Shown here: piece by piece, positions 49,630 to 58,506 of the stretch | Numbering within the stretch: position 1 is the first letter of the stretch | Layout: every line of letters starts with the position of its first letter | NCBI GenBank assembly: GCA_938036925.1 | Contig: CALHVU010000035.1 | Coordinates: 1 to 64,000 of the forward strand | Length of the DNA: 64,000 nt | Direction: 5' to 3' | Source: an uncultured Atopobium sp. | GTDB lineage: Bacteria; Actinomycetota; Coriobacteriia; Coriobacteriales; Atopobiaceae | Position numbers and translations under genes: made by a program | The notes under the pieces: generated by a model | The model's input: the letters and a program-made list of their open reading frames with translations, nothing else | What the model was told of the DNA's origin: nothing | Database searches by the model: none

Positions 49630-52497
49630 TCAGCCCGTATTCTGTAAGCCTGCGGCAACACCAGACACGGTACACAAAATTAGGTAGGTAATATTTGCGC
49701 GCTCCTCTGGAGTAAGCATGTCATCTCTTGTACGAAGCTCAGACAGGGCATGCACCTGCGTAACCGAGAGAATATTAACAAATGGCAGACGCAGGCGGAT
49801 AACAGGGCCAAGCACACGACGGTTCTCCAACGGCCACTTGTTCCCGGTGATAGCAAGGACCCACTTACGCGTTAGCGACATCTCAGAGAGAACCATCTCT
49901 GAAAGCTCAGCACGATCACCCAGAGCCAGATAAAGTCTTGCAATACGAGCATCAATCTTGGAGATTGACATCTCAATGTTGTCGATAAACGTAGTGAACA
50001 GAGGCCACTCTCTATATGCCTCGCGGAGGCGTTCAATATCCCCTACCGCCTCGCAGGCACTACCCAGTCCATACCATGCAGCCAGGTTGATACGAGCCTG
50101 AGACCACGAGAAAATCCAGGGGATAGCACGCAAGTCATCAAGAGACTTGGCGCCCAGACCACGTTTTGCAGGTCTTGAACCAATGGGGAGAAGGCCAATC
50201 TCTGTCAGAGGGGTAACAACCGAGAACCACTCAGCAAAGCCATCAGAGTGAATGAGCTCCAAGAAGCGCTGCTTGGAGGCCCTATCAAGCTCAGATGCGA
50301 GCGAAGCAAACTTAACGTCTGTCTGGGTATTCTTCTGCTCAATAGAAGGTGCCATCTGAAGCAGTGTTGCTCCAGCAACGGACTCTACGTGACGACGAGC
50401 AAGCGTTGGGTCACCATAGCGAGCAAAAATAACTTCTCCCTGCTCAGTAAGTTTAAAGCGACCGTTGACTGAGCCTTTGGGCTGCGAAAGAACAGCACGG
50501 TTTGCAGGACCACCGCCACGACCAACTGCACCGCCTCGGCCATGCATCAAGATGAGGTCAATGGAGTTCTTCTCTGCCCACTCTGCTAAAGCAGCCTGGG
50601 TCTTATGCAGTACCAGCGTTGCCGTAGTTGGTCCCTCGTCCTTTGAGGAATCGGAATAGCCCAACATGACCTCAAGCTTGCGGTCTGTCTGAGCAAGACG
50701 CGCTTGCACCTCAGGAAGCTGAATTACCTGGTCAAGTGTAGCAACAGCGTTCTCAAGGTCTTCAATTTGCTCAAAGAGTGGAATGACGTCTAGTACAGGA
50801 ACGTCTTCTTCATTTGCAAACGCAAGACGTGCAAGTTTATAGACATTCTCAACATCCTGAGCAGACTGCGTAAACGAAATAATATAGCGACGAGCAGCGT
50901 TAATGCCGTTCTTCTTTTGAATTGATCCAATGGAGCGGAAGGTGTCTAGCACCTCCTGCGTCATAGCATCAAGTTTGGCGGGTTTCTCGGCAGTTGATGG
51001 GTGTGCCTCAATATCTGCAAGTGCACGCTTGTGCACCAAAGAGTGCTGACGGAACTCCATCTCTACCAAGTGGAAGCCAAAAGTTTGAGCCTGCCAGATA
51101 AGCTTCTGAACAGGACCGTAGGCAATACGGTAAGCCCCTGCTTGAGCCAGTGAATCCTGAATAACACGCAGATCAGCAATAAACTCTTCAGCGTTTTGAT
51201 ACATCAGGTCAGCATTGCGCTCAATGGTGGCGCTGAGTCGGCCAGAAATGACGCGCATTGCCGCACGGTGCAGCTCAGACCCAGCCTTATCAATAGCCCC
51301 AGAGGTCAGGGCCTGGCTCATTTCTACCTGCTGCGCCCAAAGATTAGCAAGTGCAGGCGAAGCTGGAGTAGAAATACCATCAAGCGTCAGGCCTCGACTG
51401 ACTTCCTTGGTAGCCCTAGCGAGTGCCTGCAGTACGTGTACACGGTACTTCTCGGCAACTTGGCGAGAAACCAGGGCGGTAACATTAGGGTTACCGTCGC
51501 GGTCGGAGCCAATCCAGCTACCTGGACGGAAAAATGGTGGGCAGACAGGCGACACACAACCAGCGTTTTCTCCCAGCACCCAGTTATCAAAGCGACGATA
51601 TACCGAAGGAACCATCTCAAAAAGGGTGGTATCAAAAATGTTGAGGACAGTATCTGCCTCCTCCAAAGGAGTTGGTTTTTTATGACCGATAGGAGACGTA
51701 CGGAATAGGCCGTCAATCTCTTGCAGCATGCGACGCTCGTTTTCAACACGAGCAGGACCACCAAGCCTCTGACGTTCATCAAGAAGCTCTGAGATGGTAC
51801 GAATTCGGCGTTCAACGTTTTTACGACGAGCCTCAGTTGGATGCGCGGTAAAGACGGGATGGAACTCAAGACGATTAAGACGTGCTTTTGCCTCTTCTTC
51901 ACCGCACTCGTCAATAAGCTGTCTATATGCAACGGTTATCTCATTGATAGGGTCTTCTGCAGAAGATGGATCAACAGAAGCCTCACGAGAGCGCAGGCTG
52001 GTAACACGATAATTCTCTTCACAAAGATTTGCTAAGTGGAAGAAAGTTACAAATGCGCGCATGAGAAGCACGGAGTCTTCCATGCTTAGATTGTCAATGG
52101 TAGAAGCAAAACGCAGAAAAGCATTAAGCGATTCCTTCTCTGAATCTACTTTGAGTACCGCATTGATTGCCTCAAGCAGCAAAGGTGCGCGAGTTGTAGA
52201 CAAATCATCTGGTCCAGCTTTAATTGCCTCAACCAACAACGTGTCAAAACTAGTAAGAAGATCTGGATTGTACTCAGCAAGCACTTTTCTTACCAAACGC
52301 AAAAAGAAGGTAAGGTTATCGCGCAGAGGAGCTGGCGCTTTAAGCGCCTGAATAAGGGTACGAGCAGCAGCAATCTCATTCCCGCGTCGTTCAAGAAGCG
52401 ACTGAGCTACTTCAGAAGTTGTTGCACCATCGATGGGTTTCTCGTCAAAAGAAGCATTGCTGGACTCTAGATTTGAATCTTGAGGATTGCCTGCCAT
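49630..52497 (-). CDS. ppc: Phosphoenolpyruvate carboxylase
   Basis: PEPC fixes bicarbonate onto PEP to give oxaloacetate, refilling C4 intermediates. The ~955-residue protein has VFTAHPTEARRKN with the catalytic His and PGSWIGSDRDGNPNVT. It also has MLGYSDSSKDEG and the mobile loop LMHGRGGAVGRGGGPANRA. It closes with the invariant C-terminal QNTG. I place the start at the ATG at 52497 (MAGNPQDS), which has AAAGGA 5 bases upstream; the open frame extends to 52566 without such a site. It is transcribed alone and closed by the hairpin at 49504. Confidence 0.97.
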   Translation of the reverse strand: MAGNPQDSNLESSNASFDEKPIDGATTSEVAQSLLERRGNEIAAARTLIQALKAPAPLRDNLTFFLRLVRKVLAEYNPDLLTSFDTLLVEAIKAGPDDLSTTRAPLLLEAINAVLKVDSEKESLNAFLRFASTIDNLSMEDSVLLMRAFVTFFHLANLCEENYRVTSLRSREASVDPSSAEDPINEITVAYRQLIDECGEEEAKARLNRLEFHPVFTAHPTEARRKNVERRIRTISELLDERQRLGGPARVENERRMLQEIDGLFRTSPIGHKKPTPLEEADTVLNIFDTTLFEMVPSVYRRFDNWVLGENAGCVSPVCPPFFRPGSWIGSDRDGNPNVTALVSRQVAEKYRVHVLQALARATKEVSRGLTLDGISTPASPALANLWAQQVEMSQALTSGAIDKAGSELHRAAMRVISGRLSATIERNADLMYQNAEEFIADLRVIQDSLAQAGAYRIAYGPVQKLIWQAQTFGFHLVEMEFRQHSLVHKRALADIEAHPSTAEKPAKLDAMTQEVLDTFRSIGSIQKKNGINAARRYIISFTQSAQDVENVYKLARLAFANEEDVPVLDVIPLFEQIEDLENAVATLDQVIQLPEVQARLAQTDRKLEVMLGYSDSSKDEGPTTATLVLHKTQAALAEWAEKNSIDLILMHGRGGAVGRGGGPANRAVLSQPKGSVNGRFKLTEQGEVIFARYGDPTLARRHVESVAGATLLQMAPSIEQKNTQTDVKFASLASELDRASKQRFLELIHSDGFAEWFSVVTPLTEIGLLPIGSRPAKRGLGAKSLDDLRAIPWIFSWSQARINLAAWYGLGSACEAVGDIERLREAYREWPLFTTFIDNIEMSISKIDARIARLYLALGDRAELSEMVLSEMSLTRKWVLAITGNKWPLENRRVLGPVIRLRLPFVNILSVTQVHALSELRTRDDMLTPEERANITYLILCTVSGVAAGLQNTG

Positions 52498-52678
52498 GCT
52501 CATCCTTTCGTCACATGACTCAGAATACGTACTATCTACCATACCCTTTTGTAACAATCTTCGCACGATTGTTTGTCAATCTGTTACCTAATGTACATCG
52601 TGGACTACAATCGATATAACAAATAAAAATTGATATATCAAAGTTTCTGGCCACGTTAAAGAAGATTTTAGGTTTTAC

Positions 52679-54112
52679 ATGCTCAATCCATTCAAGAAAA
52701 GTCGTACTGCGTACAACAATTCTTCCGTACATAAGCAGGTAGAGCGTCTTCGCACACCTCGCTATGAGCTTGATGACTCGCGCACAAACGGGGGTCAATC
52801 TGGCATTGTGGTTACATGGTGGACCAGACTTCTCTCTGCCGTGGTCTCTGGCGATATTGCTAATCAAGACGAGCAATACTTGGCACATCAAACGTCCCAG
52901 GATTATCTCTTCAATGCACTTGGACAAGGTGCCTGGGGTGCACTTTTCCCGCTTTTAACTGTTGTTTGCTCTCAGCTTGTTGGCATTGAACAAGCAGGAC
53001 TTTTCTCCATGGCATTTGTTGTGGCAACGCTTTTGTTATTTATTGCCCAATACGGTGTTCGCACGTATCAAGTTTCCGACATAGCTGAACAACGTAGTTT
53101 TTCTGATTACCAGATTCAACGCGCAGCTACCGTTGTTGTCATGGTACTAGCAGGTCTTATTTGGTGCTTCTTTAAAGGGTATACCGAGCCCATGTTTTCT
53201 ATCTGCACGGGAGCTTTGCTCTTTAGGGCGGTTGACGGTATGGCTGATGTCTACGAAGGTCGTCTTCAGCAAAAAGACAAGCTCTACCTCGCAGGACTCA
53301 GTCAGGCTCTTAGGTGTAGTGCCAGTTTTATTCTCTTTACTGTTGTGTTGTTTGTTACCAGAAATCTTGTATGGGCAAGCTGGAGCATGGGTATTTGTGC
53401 CCTTATCACCCTGCTATTTATTTCTGCTCCCCTAGCCATTCTTGAGACCGATAAAAGCGTGCGCATCAAACTTGCAAACATTAAAGATATCTTTGTACAG
53501 TGCTGGCCTCTCTTTTTGGCACTTTTCCTCTACAACCTTATTGACTCGCTGCCAAAGTTTGCCATGGAAGGCACGCTTTCTTACAGCAATCAGTTGTACT
53601 TCAACGCACTTTATTTCCCAGCTCACACTATTTTGATGATCTCTACGCTCATCTACAGGCCACAGCTCTTCAAACTTGCTAGTTTGTTAGAAACCTCAAT
53701 TCATAATCCCGCTAATAAGAAACGCTTTGGCGTAATTGTACTTGCAATGTTTGGTGCTATTGCCGTAGTCACCATAGGTACCGCTGCATTTGTCGAGTTC
53801 ATTGGCATTCCTCTTAACGGCTTCTTATATGGCGTTGATTTTGAACAATATCGTGGACTTGCACGTATTATGGTGGCCACGGGTGGACTTTGTGCTGCGA
53901 TCGACTTTTTATACCAGCTCATCACGATCATGCGAGTTCAAAAAGCCGTTACGCGCGCGTACCTCATTTCATTTGCTGTATCCATCCCCATTATCTGGAT
54001 GATGGTCAGCTTTACTGGTCTTAACGGCGCAGTTATTGGCAGCTTCTCATCCATCCTTATCCTCTTCTTACTGCTCATCAGCGAATACGCCGTAGCACGT
54101 ATGAAAAACTAG
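52679..54112 (+). CDS. Polysaccharide/lipid-linked oligosaccharide flippase-like membrane protein (MOP superfamily)
   Basis: This 477-residue protein has a ~70-residue charged N-terminus and about twelve hydrophobic segments, with the first near 78-110 (ALGQGAWGALFPLLTVVCSQLVG). Organisation and length match Wzx-type exporters that flip undecaprenyl-linked glycans. No glycosyltransferase genes lie nearby, so the substrate is unknown. The GxxxG and Tyr/Arg-rich loops give no family-specific motif. It is followed by its own terminator (54141-54175). Confidence 0.78.
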   Translation: MLNPFKKSRTAYNNSSVHKQVERLRTPRYELDDSRTNGGQSGIVVTWWTRLLSAVVSGDIANQDEQYLAHQTSQDYLFNALGQGAWGALFPLLTVVCSQLVGIEQAGLFSMAFVVATLLLFIAQYGVRTYQVSDIAEQRSFSDYQIQRAATVVVMVLAGLIWCFFKGYTEPMFSICTGALLFRAVDGMADVYEGRLQQKDKLYLAGLSQALRCSASFILFTVVLFVTRNLVWASWSMGICALITLLFISAPLAILETDKSVRIKLANIKDIFVQCWPLFLALFLYNLIDSLPKFAMEGTLSYSNQLYFNALYFPAHTILMISTLIYRPQLFKLASLLETSIHNPANKKRFGVIVLAMFGAIAVVTIGTAAFVEFIGIPLNGFLYGVDFEQYRGLARIMVATGGLCAAIDFLYQLITIMRVQKAVTRAYLISFAVSIPIIWMMVSFTGLNGAVIGSFSSILILFLLLISEYAVARMKN

Positions 54113-54140
54113 CAAAACAATTGACGCTCAAACGTAAAAT

Positions 54141-54175
54141 CCCTCTGCTCCATACGTTGGAACAGAGGGGTTTTT
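54141..54175 (+). terminator. Intrinsic terminator of the flippase gene
   Basis: CCCTCTG and TCC pair with GGA and CAGAGGG around a 7-base loop, followed by GTTTTT on the plus strand, 28 bases past the stop. Confidence 0.85.
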
Positions 54176-54186
54176 AATGCATATAG

Positions 54187-54217
54187 CGAGAAACCCGTCT
54201 GCTAGAGGGGTTTCTCG
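54187..54217. terminator. Hairpin after the glutaredoxin gene with CGAGAAACCC stem
   Basis: CGAGAAACCC (54187-54196) and GGGTTTCTCG (54208-54217) form a 10-bp stem just past the glutaredoxin stop. It lacks a T-run on the minus strand. One arm carries a full GCGAGAA word. Confidence 0.5.
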
Positions 54218-54226
54218 ACAATGAGC

Positions 54227-54544
54227 TTAGAAGGAGCAAGCGCCGCCGATAGTGCAAGCAGCTGCAGCGGAACCATCGTCTGAGTCATCGTTTGAACCAG
54301 AAACATGGAAGACCTCAGAAAGGTAATTGATGATGTCGCCGGACTCATACATTGCCTTGCCGTCAATGAACAGGCATGGGACCTGGCGTTTGCCGCCAAC
54401 CTCAATGAGGCGCTCACGAGCCGCGTCATCTGCAACGATATCATGCATAGGAAGCTCAATGTTGTTCTGCTCCATAAAGGACATGACCTTGTGGCAGTAT
54501 GGGCAGGTTGGCTTATAGAAAAGCTCAAGATTCTGAGTAGCCAT
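54227..54544 (-). CDS. Glutaredoxin-like protein
   Basis: The 105-residue thioredoxin-fold protein has the redox motif CPYC at residues 14-17, the cis-Pro loop RQVPCLFIDG and a GDIINYLSEV helix. This is the usual 80-residue glutaredoxin core. An unusual ~25-residue tail rich in Ser, Asp and Ala follows and ends CTIGGACSF, with two extra Cys that could act as a further thiol pair or bind metal. It is a single gene with its own promoter region between the flippase and tRNA-Thr. Confidence 0.9.
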   Translation of the reverse strand: MATQNLELFYKPTCPYCHKVMSFMEQNNIELPMHDIVADDAARERLIEVGGKRQVPCLFIDGKAMYESGDIINYLSEVFHVSGSNDDSDDGSAAAACTIGGACSF

Positions 54545-54662
54545 AAAAACTCCTTTTGTTAGTAATTACTACTACTTTGTCTATACCCACCATAACGTAG
54601 TTGTTTCACATGGATTTAGATAGGCATAAAAATAGCCGCACAAGGCGGCTATTAGTAGTTGA

Positions 54663-54738
54663 TGGTGCCAGCAACCAGGATCGAACTGATGACCCCCGCT
54701 TTACGAGAGCGGTGCTCTACCAACTGAGCTATGCTGGC
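54663..54738 (-). tRNA. tRNA-Thr (anticodon CGT)
   Basis: The minus strand folds into a complete cloverleaf of 76 bases including an encoded CCA. The acceptor is GCCAGCA/TGCTGGC, the D arm AGCTCAGTTGGTAGAGC, the anticodon stem CCGCT/AGCGG with loop CTCGTAA (anticodon CGT, reading ACG), and the T arm contains GTTCGATCC. Confidence 0.97.
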
Positions 54739-54795
54739 GTGCAAAAGCGCGCTAACAACTATACGGGGAAGCCCTGTATTATTCAAGCAGAAATA

Positions 54796-55986
54796 CTAAA
54801 GAAGCCCGAGAACACCACGAACAAGGCGCTCAAGATCATTTGCGTACTTCTCAGATGCCTCTTGAACACTCTTATGCGTAGTTCCGTGAGCTCCAGCTGG
54901 ATTTGCTGCAAGCGTCAGGGCTAACACGTTCATATCAAGAGCGCGGGCCATAATGACTTCAAGAGCTGTAGAAACGCCAACGTATGAAACGCCAAAGCTA
55001 CGAAGCATAGCAACCTCTGCTGGAGTCTCAAAGTTTGGTCCCAAAAGACCAGCAAAAACGCCCTCGTTGAGCTCAATTTTGAGGTCATCCGCTACGCCGC
55101 ATGCAAGCGTTCTTAGATAAGGCGAGAAGGCATCATTCATATCTACAAATGGGGTCTCGACATCGCGAAGGCCTGCCCACTCTGCAAGCGGATTGGTTCC
55201 AGTGAGGTTAATCTGATCAGTAATAACGCCAAGGCCAGTCTTTGCGTTTCCAGAAACAGCACCTGTTGCACCTGCAAAAATAATGTCTTTGCAGCCCAGG
55301 TGATGGGCATGCTGAACAAGAGAGGTTACCTCAGCTGCAGAATAACCCTGATAGAGATGTACGCGACCAGGATACACAACCACAGGTACGCCGTCGATAG
55401 TACCAATAGTTGCCTCAAAGCTGTGACCAGCCATAGGAGAAGCGTCAACAGGGAAACCTGGAATGTCACGATAATCAATACGACGGACTGGCTTTACCAA
55501 ATCAGCAAGATGACCAAGTCCGGTTCCCAAAATAAGAGCAACAGGATGCTCAACAGATGGGCTTACATTCTCAATGGTTTTCTCGGTAACCACGCAAATC
55601 CCCTCCTCTAAGAGGTGACGAGTAAGTGTTCCCTCGCCAGAAACAAGCTTTCCTGAGTACGTACCATCATAAATCTCATGCACGCCACAAGACGGGCTTT
55701 TTGCCTTCAAAACGGCGAGCGTTATGTCAGAAGACGTAACAGCACTAAGAGCAATCTTAGATCCACGTTCAAAATCTTCTGTAACATCCGAGCCATCCTT
55801 GAGCCAAACGCGTCCTTCTCGCTGCTCAGCGGGTGGACGAGGCACAGGAAGGCCCGAGGAAGTCTCGGGGCAAATCTTTGTGACGCTTACTTTTTGAGCC
55901 AGCCTTTGTACTGCGGAAACAGGCTTGGCCCCTCCGTCATATCTGACGGGGAGGCCAAGTAAACAAGCGCTAATAGCAACTTTCAT
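54796..55986 (-). CDS. Fusion of DUF523 (thiouracil desulfidase-like) and purine nucleoside phosphorylase
   Basis: The 396-residue protein is a single frame with two domains. Residues 1-138 are a DUF523 module with the three cluster-ligand Cys expected for TudS-like desulfidases: C8 in ISACLLG, C39 in KICPETSSG and C100 in SPSCGVHE. From ~143 a trimeric-type purine nucleoside phosphorylase follows, with VALILGTGLGHLAD, YPGRVHLYQGYS, ATGAVSGN and GPNFETPAEVAML. The usual GMSTVPE is changed to GVSTALE. PNP splits purine nucleosides with phosphate, and DUF523 enzymes remove sulfur from thiolated bases. The fusion suggests salvage of thionucleosides (inference). Confidence 0.88.
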   Translation of the reverse strand: MKVAISACLLGLPVRYDGGAKPVSAVQRLAQKVSVTKICPETSSGLPVPRPPAEQREGRVWLKDGSDVTEDFERGSKIALSAVTSSDITLAVLKAKSPSCGVHEIYDGTYSGKLVSGEGTLTRHLLEEGICVVTEKTIENVSPSVEHPVALILGTGLGHLADLVKPVRRIDYRDIPGFPVDASPMAGHSFEATIGTIDGVPVVVYPGRVHLYQGYSAAEVTSLVQHAHHLGCKDIIFAGATGAVSGNAKTGLGVITDQINLTGTNPLAEWAGLRDVETPFVDMNDAFSPYLRTLACGVADDLKIELNEGVFAGLLGPNFETPAEVAMLRSFGVSYVGVSTALEVIMARALDMNVLALTLAANPAGAHGTTHKSVQEASEKYANDLERLVRGVLGLL

Positions 55987-55999
55987 TGCTTTTCAGATC

Positions 56000-56848
56000 C
56001 TAGAGAGCAAGAGAGTAAACAGCAATAGATGCCTTACCAAGAATCTCGTTGATCTTCTGTGACCACTCCTGAGAAGCTTTGCTTGCAACAGCAGAGTACT
56101 TGCTCATTGCAACCTGATAAGCGGTCTGAGCAGCTGCATAAGAAGCGGAATCGTTGGAGATTGAATAAGCAGAGAGCTGCTTGTAGTAATCGCCATCCTG
56201 GGAAGCCCAAGTGTTGTTCTTAGCGTCCCACTCATCACCAGCAAGACCAATGATGTACTGAGCGTACTCCTGGCTTGTAGTCTCAGAGTTGCCGTCCTCA
56301 GGTGCAGTTGGTGCCTGTGGAGCATCTGGAAGGGTTGTAGTCAAAACGCTATCACGATACTTCTTCATGATGACAGCATCATTAATAAGCTTCTTTGCAA
56401 CATCTTCAGAGAGCTTGTATGCAGAAGCAACCTGGCTAACATCAGTAGTCTTGAAGTTGGTCTGCATGTAATTGTTGACCTCGTCATCAGTGACGGTAAT
56501 ACCCTTGCTCTGAGCCTCAGCTACAACAAGAGCATTACGAACATAGCCAATAATCTTATCGGCTGCTGGAACAGCATAGGTGCCGTCAGACTGCTTTGCT
56601 GCGTCAAGACCAGAAGTGTTCTCAATAACCTCACGAGCAGTTACTTCTTTGGTCTGACCGTTATAGGTATAAGAAGCAATAGGAGTGTTGAGCTCGCCCT
56701 CAGAAAGTGTGGTGCGACCGTTCAAAGAACCAGTAGCTCCGCCGCCGCCAAGAAGGAAGCGACCGATGACAATACCAAGAGCAAACAATACAACTGCGCC
56801 AACTCCGATAAAAATCTTTGAGTTCTTTCTTACATCAATAGATGGCAT
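56000..56848 (-). CDS. Membrane-anchored extracytoplasmic protein, SurA-N-like
   Basis: I place the start at the ATG at 56848 (MPSIDVRK), which has AAAGG about 7 bases upstream; an ATG at 56863 lacks a site. One membrane helix (about 12-30) is followed by a glycine-rich turn and an extracytoplasmic region of ~240 residues. Within that region GYVRNALVVAEAQSKGITVTDDEVNNYM resembles the N-terminal chaperone part of SurA/PrsA-type proteins. There is no recognisable parvulin catalytic domain. It is likely a cell-surface folding factor or lipoprotein-like chaperone, with low certainty. It lies 13 bases before the DUF523-PNP fusion gene. Confidence 0.65.
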   Translation of the reverse strand: MPSIDVRKNSKIFIGVGAVVLFALGIVIGRFLLGGGGATGSLNGRTTLSEGELNTPIASYTYNGQTKEVTAREVIENTSGLDAAKQSDGTYAVPAADKIIGYVRNALVVAEAQSKGITVTDDEVNNYMQTNFKTTDVSQVASAYKLSEDVAKKLINDAVIMKKYRDSVLTTTLPDAPQAPTAPEDGNSETTSQEYAQYIIGLAGDEWDAKNNTWASQDGDYYKQLSAYSISNDSASYAAAQTAYQVAMSKYSAVASKASQEWSQKINEILGKASIAVYSLAL

Positions 56849-56982
56849 ATCCTTGCCTTTCATCGCTCAATGCAACTATGCGTACACTAATACAAACCTG
56901 TAGTTTACTCTTATTAGCATGCATAAAACATACAACCAGTAAACTCCCCCGTTTGCACACAGTCGTTTACATGCAAAACAAA

Positions 56983-57669
56983 CTATTTGGTAGCTGCAAC
57001 AATCTCTTCCGAATACTGTTTGATGTATCCAGTGGCATTTTCTGCATCAAACTTCATGCGCTGAGACAATGCCTTCTTCACATCCTTAGAAATAGTTCCG
57101 TGTGCTAAGGCGAGAAGACCCTGGAGCATATCATGGTACTCAGCATCTCCGTGATAGCACTGAACCGCTTCATCCAAAAGTGGCCACGCCTCATCAGAAT
57201 GCTTTGCAGAAGTTGCTCCGTACTGACAGAGGAACAAAAATGCTGCGAGACGCACCGTTGCTGAGTCGTCATCAAACAAAGAAGCTTCAGCAGCGTCAAA
57301 TGCCTTAAAGACCTGGTCACCAAAGTGAGCGCTCAGATTGGCAAGCGCATCAAGTACTTCCCAACGGGTTTGTGCCTCTGGCCTATATAGTGCATCAATA
57401 AGAGAATCAATGTGCTCTTCAAAAGCAAGAGGAGCAATATGGGCCAGCTCCGCAAGCTCATGAGAAGCGTCTTGACGAGCGCGCCTACTAGCATCAGATA
57501 AAGCAATGACCAGTGCATTCACTTTTTTCATCTGTGCCATAGTTGGCTTTTTTGTAGCCTTCTTAGCAGGTTGCTTTTCTTCTTTTGGCGCCTTTGTAGA
57601 GCCCGCTTTTGCGGTTGCCTTAGTTGAAGCCTTTTTTGGCTTCTGAGCAGTTTCTTTCTTTTCTGCCAT
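56983..57669 (-). CDS. HEAT-repeat protein with lysine-rich N-terminus
   Basis: The 228-residue protein has a ~50-residue N-terminus made of Lys, Ala, Pro and Thr, similar to nucleic-acid-binding tails. Paired helices of HEAT character follow (ARQDASHELAELAHIAP, TRWEVLDALANLSAHFG, ATVRLAAFLFLCQYGA). No enzyme motif is present. It is probably a cytoplasmic scaffold that may contact DNA or RNA through the basic tail. It precedes the NYN-LOTUS gene by 28 bases in the opposite order of transcription flow (NYN first, then HEAT), so the two are probably co-transcribed. Confidence 0.75.
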   Translation of the reverse strand: MAEKKETAQKPKKASTKATAKAGSTKAPKEEKQPAKKATKKPTMAQMKKVNALVIALSDASRRARQDASHELAELAHIAPLAFEEHIDSLIDALYRPEAQTRWEVLDALANLSAHFGDQVFKAFDAAEASLFDDDSATVRLAAFLFLCQYGATSAKHSDEAWPLLDEAVQCYHGDAEYHDMLQGLLALAHGTISKDVKKALSQRMKFDAENATGYIKQYSEEIVAATK

Positions 57670-57697
57670 GAAACCTAAATCCTCTCTAAAACACCCT

Positions 57698-58480
57698 TTA
57701 TTCTCTAAATCCGTCTACGACAACGGTGCCGCTTTTTTGATCCTCATGAATTTTAATAAATCCAAGGCTCGATGCTTCCCGTAAAAGAGAAGTAAACGAA
57801 CGATATCCATAAGTTGCCTCAGCAAACTGTGGACGCTTCCTTCGCATAGTCTCCTTTAAACGAGACGCATAAATAAATGTTTCGCTTTCGCGCTCCAAAG
57901 ACTCAATAGTCTCAAATAAGAGCTGATAGCAGTCGTGTTTCTCGACAGGTACCTTCTCTTTAAAGTCTGGAATTCTGCCAGAACTCAAAATATCCTCGTA
58001 GAAGATAAACTCGTCACAGACCTCAGCAAGAAGCGAGCTGGTAGACTCCTTCATGCCAACGCCAATGACTGTTTTACCAGCCTCTTTAAGCTTTGCCACA
58101 AGTGGCGAGAAGTCCGAGTCACCAGAAAGCACAGCGAATGTGTCAATGTGGTCTTTAGTAAGACACATCTCAACAGCATCTACCGCAAGTCTAATATCGG
58201 CAGAGTTCTTGCCGGTATAGGCCCTATCTGGAATCTCGATGAGCTCAATACCAAGCTCATGCAGGGGTGTAATAGCATTTGGAAAGCGCTGCCAATCGCA
58301 ATATGCACGCTTGGCAGTAATGCGTCCCTTATCAACCAGCCTCTCCATAATGAGCTTCATCTCTGGAAGATGGCCTGGTTCTTGATGACCGTTTCTCTTT
58401 CTTTTACCTGTTCCTAGTGCCAAATTTTCATAATCGATGAAAACCGCAATAGAGCTCTGAGGAGTAGAAATATCACTCAT
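57698..58480 (-). CDS. NYN-domain protein with C-terminal LOTUS/OST-HTH domain
   Basis: The 260-residue protein has a PIN-like NYN nuclease fold, with IAVFIDYENLALG near the start (Asp 16 region), DIRLAVDAVEMC in the middle and FAVLSGDSDFSPLVAKL. These supply the conserved Asp residues of a metal-dependent RNase. The C-terminal ~75 residues form a winged-helix OST-HTH/LOTUS module (LKETMRRKRPQFAEATYGYRSF). This LabA/YacP-like combination is widespread in bacteria, and an RNA-processing role is the common proposal. It shares a short gap with the HEAT gene downstream. Confidence 0.9.
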   Translation of the reverse strand: MSDISTPQSSIAVFIDYENLALGTGKRKRNGHQEPGHLPEMKLIMERLVDKGRITAKRAYCDWQRFPNAITPLHELGIELIEIPDRAYTGKNSADIRLAVDAVEMCLTKDHIDTFAVLSGDSDFSPLVAKLKEAGKTVIGVGMKESTSSLLAEVCDEFIFYEDILSSGRIPDFKEKVPVEKHDCYQLLFETIESLERESETFIYASRLKETMRRKRPQFAEATYGYRSFTSLLREASSLGFIKIHEDQKSGTVVVDGFRE

Positions 58481-58506
58481 AATCGGGGTTCCTTTGCGGT
58501 TAGCAC

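Noticed and set aside
54601..54924. 107-codon rightward frame across the tRNA
   Set aside because: It spans a perfect tRNA-Thr cloverleaf and the 3' end of the DUF523-PNP gene, so it is fortuitous.
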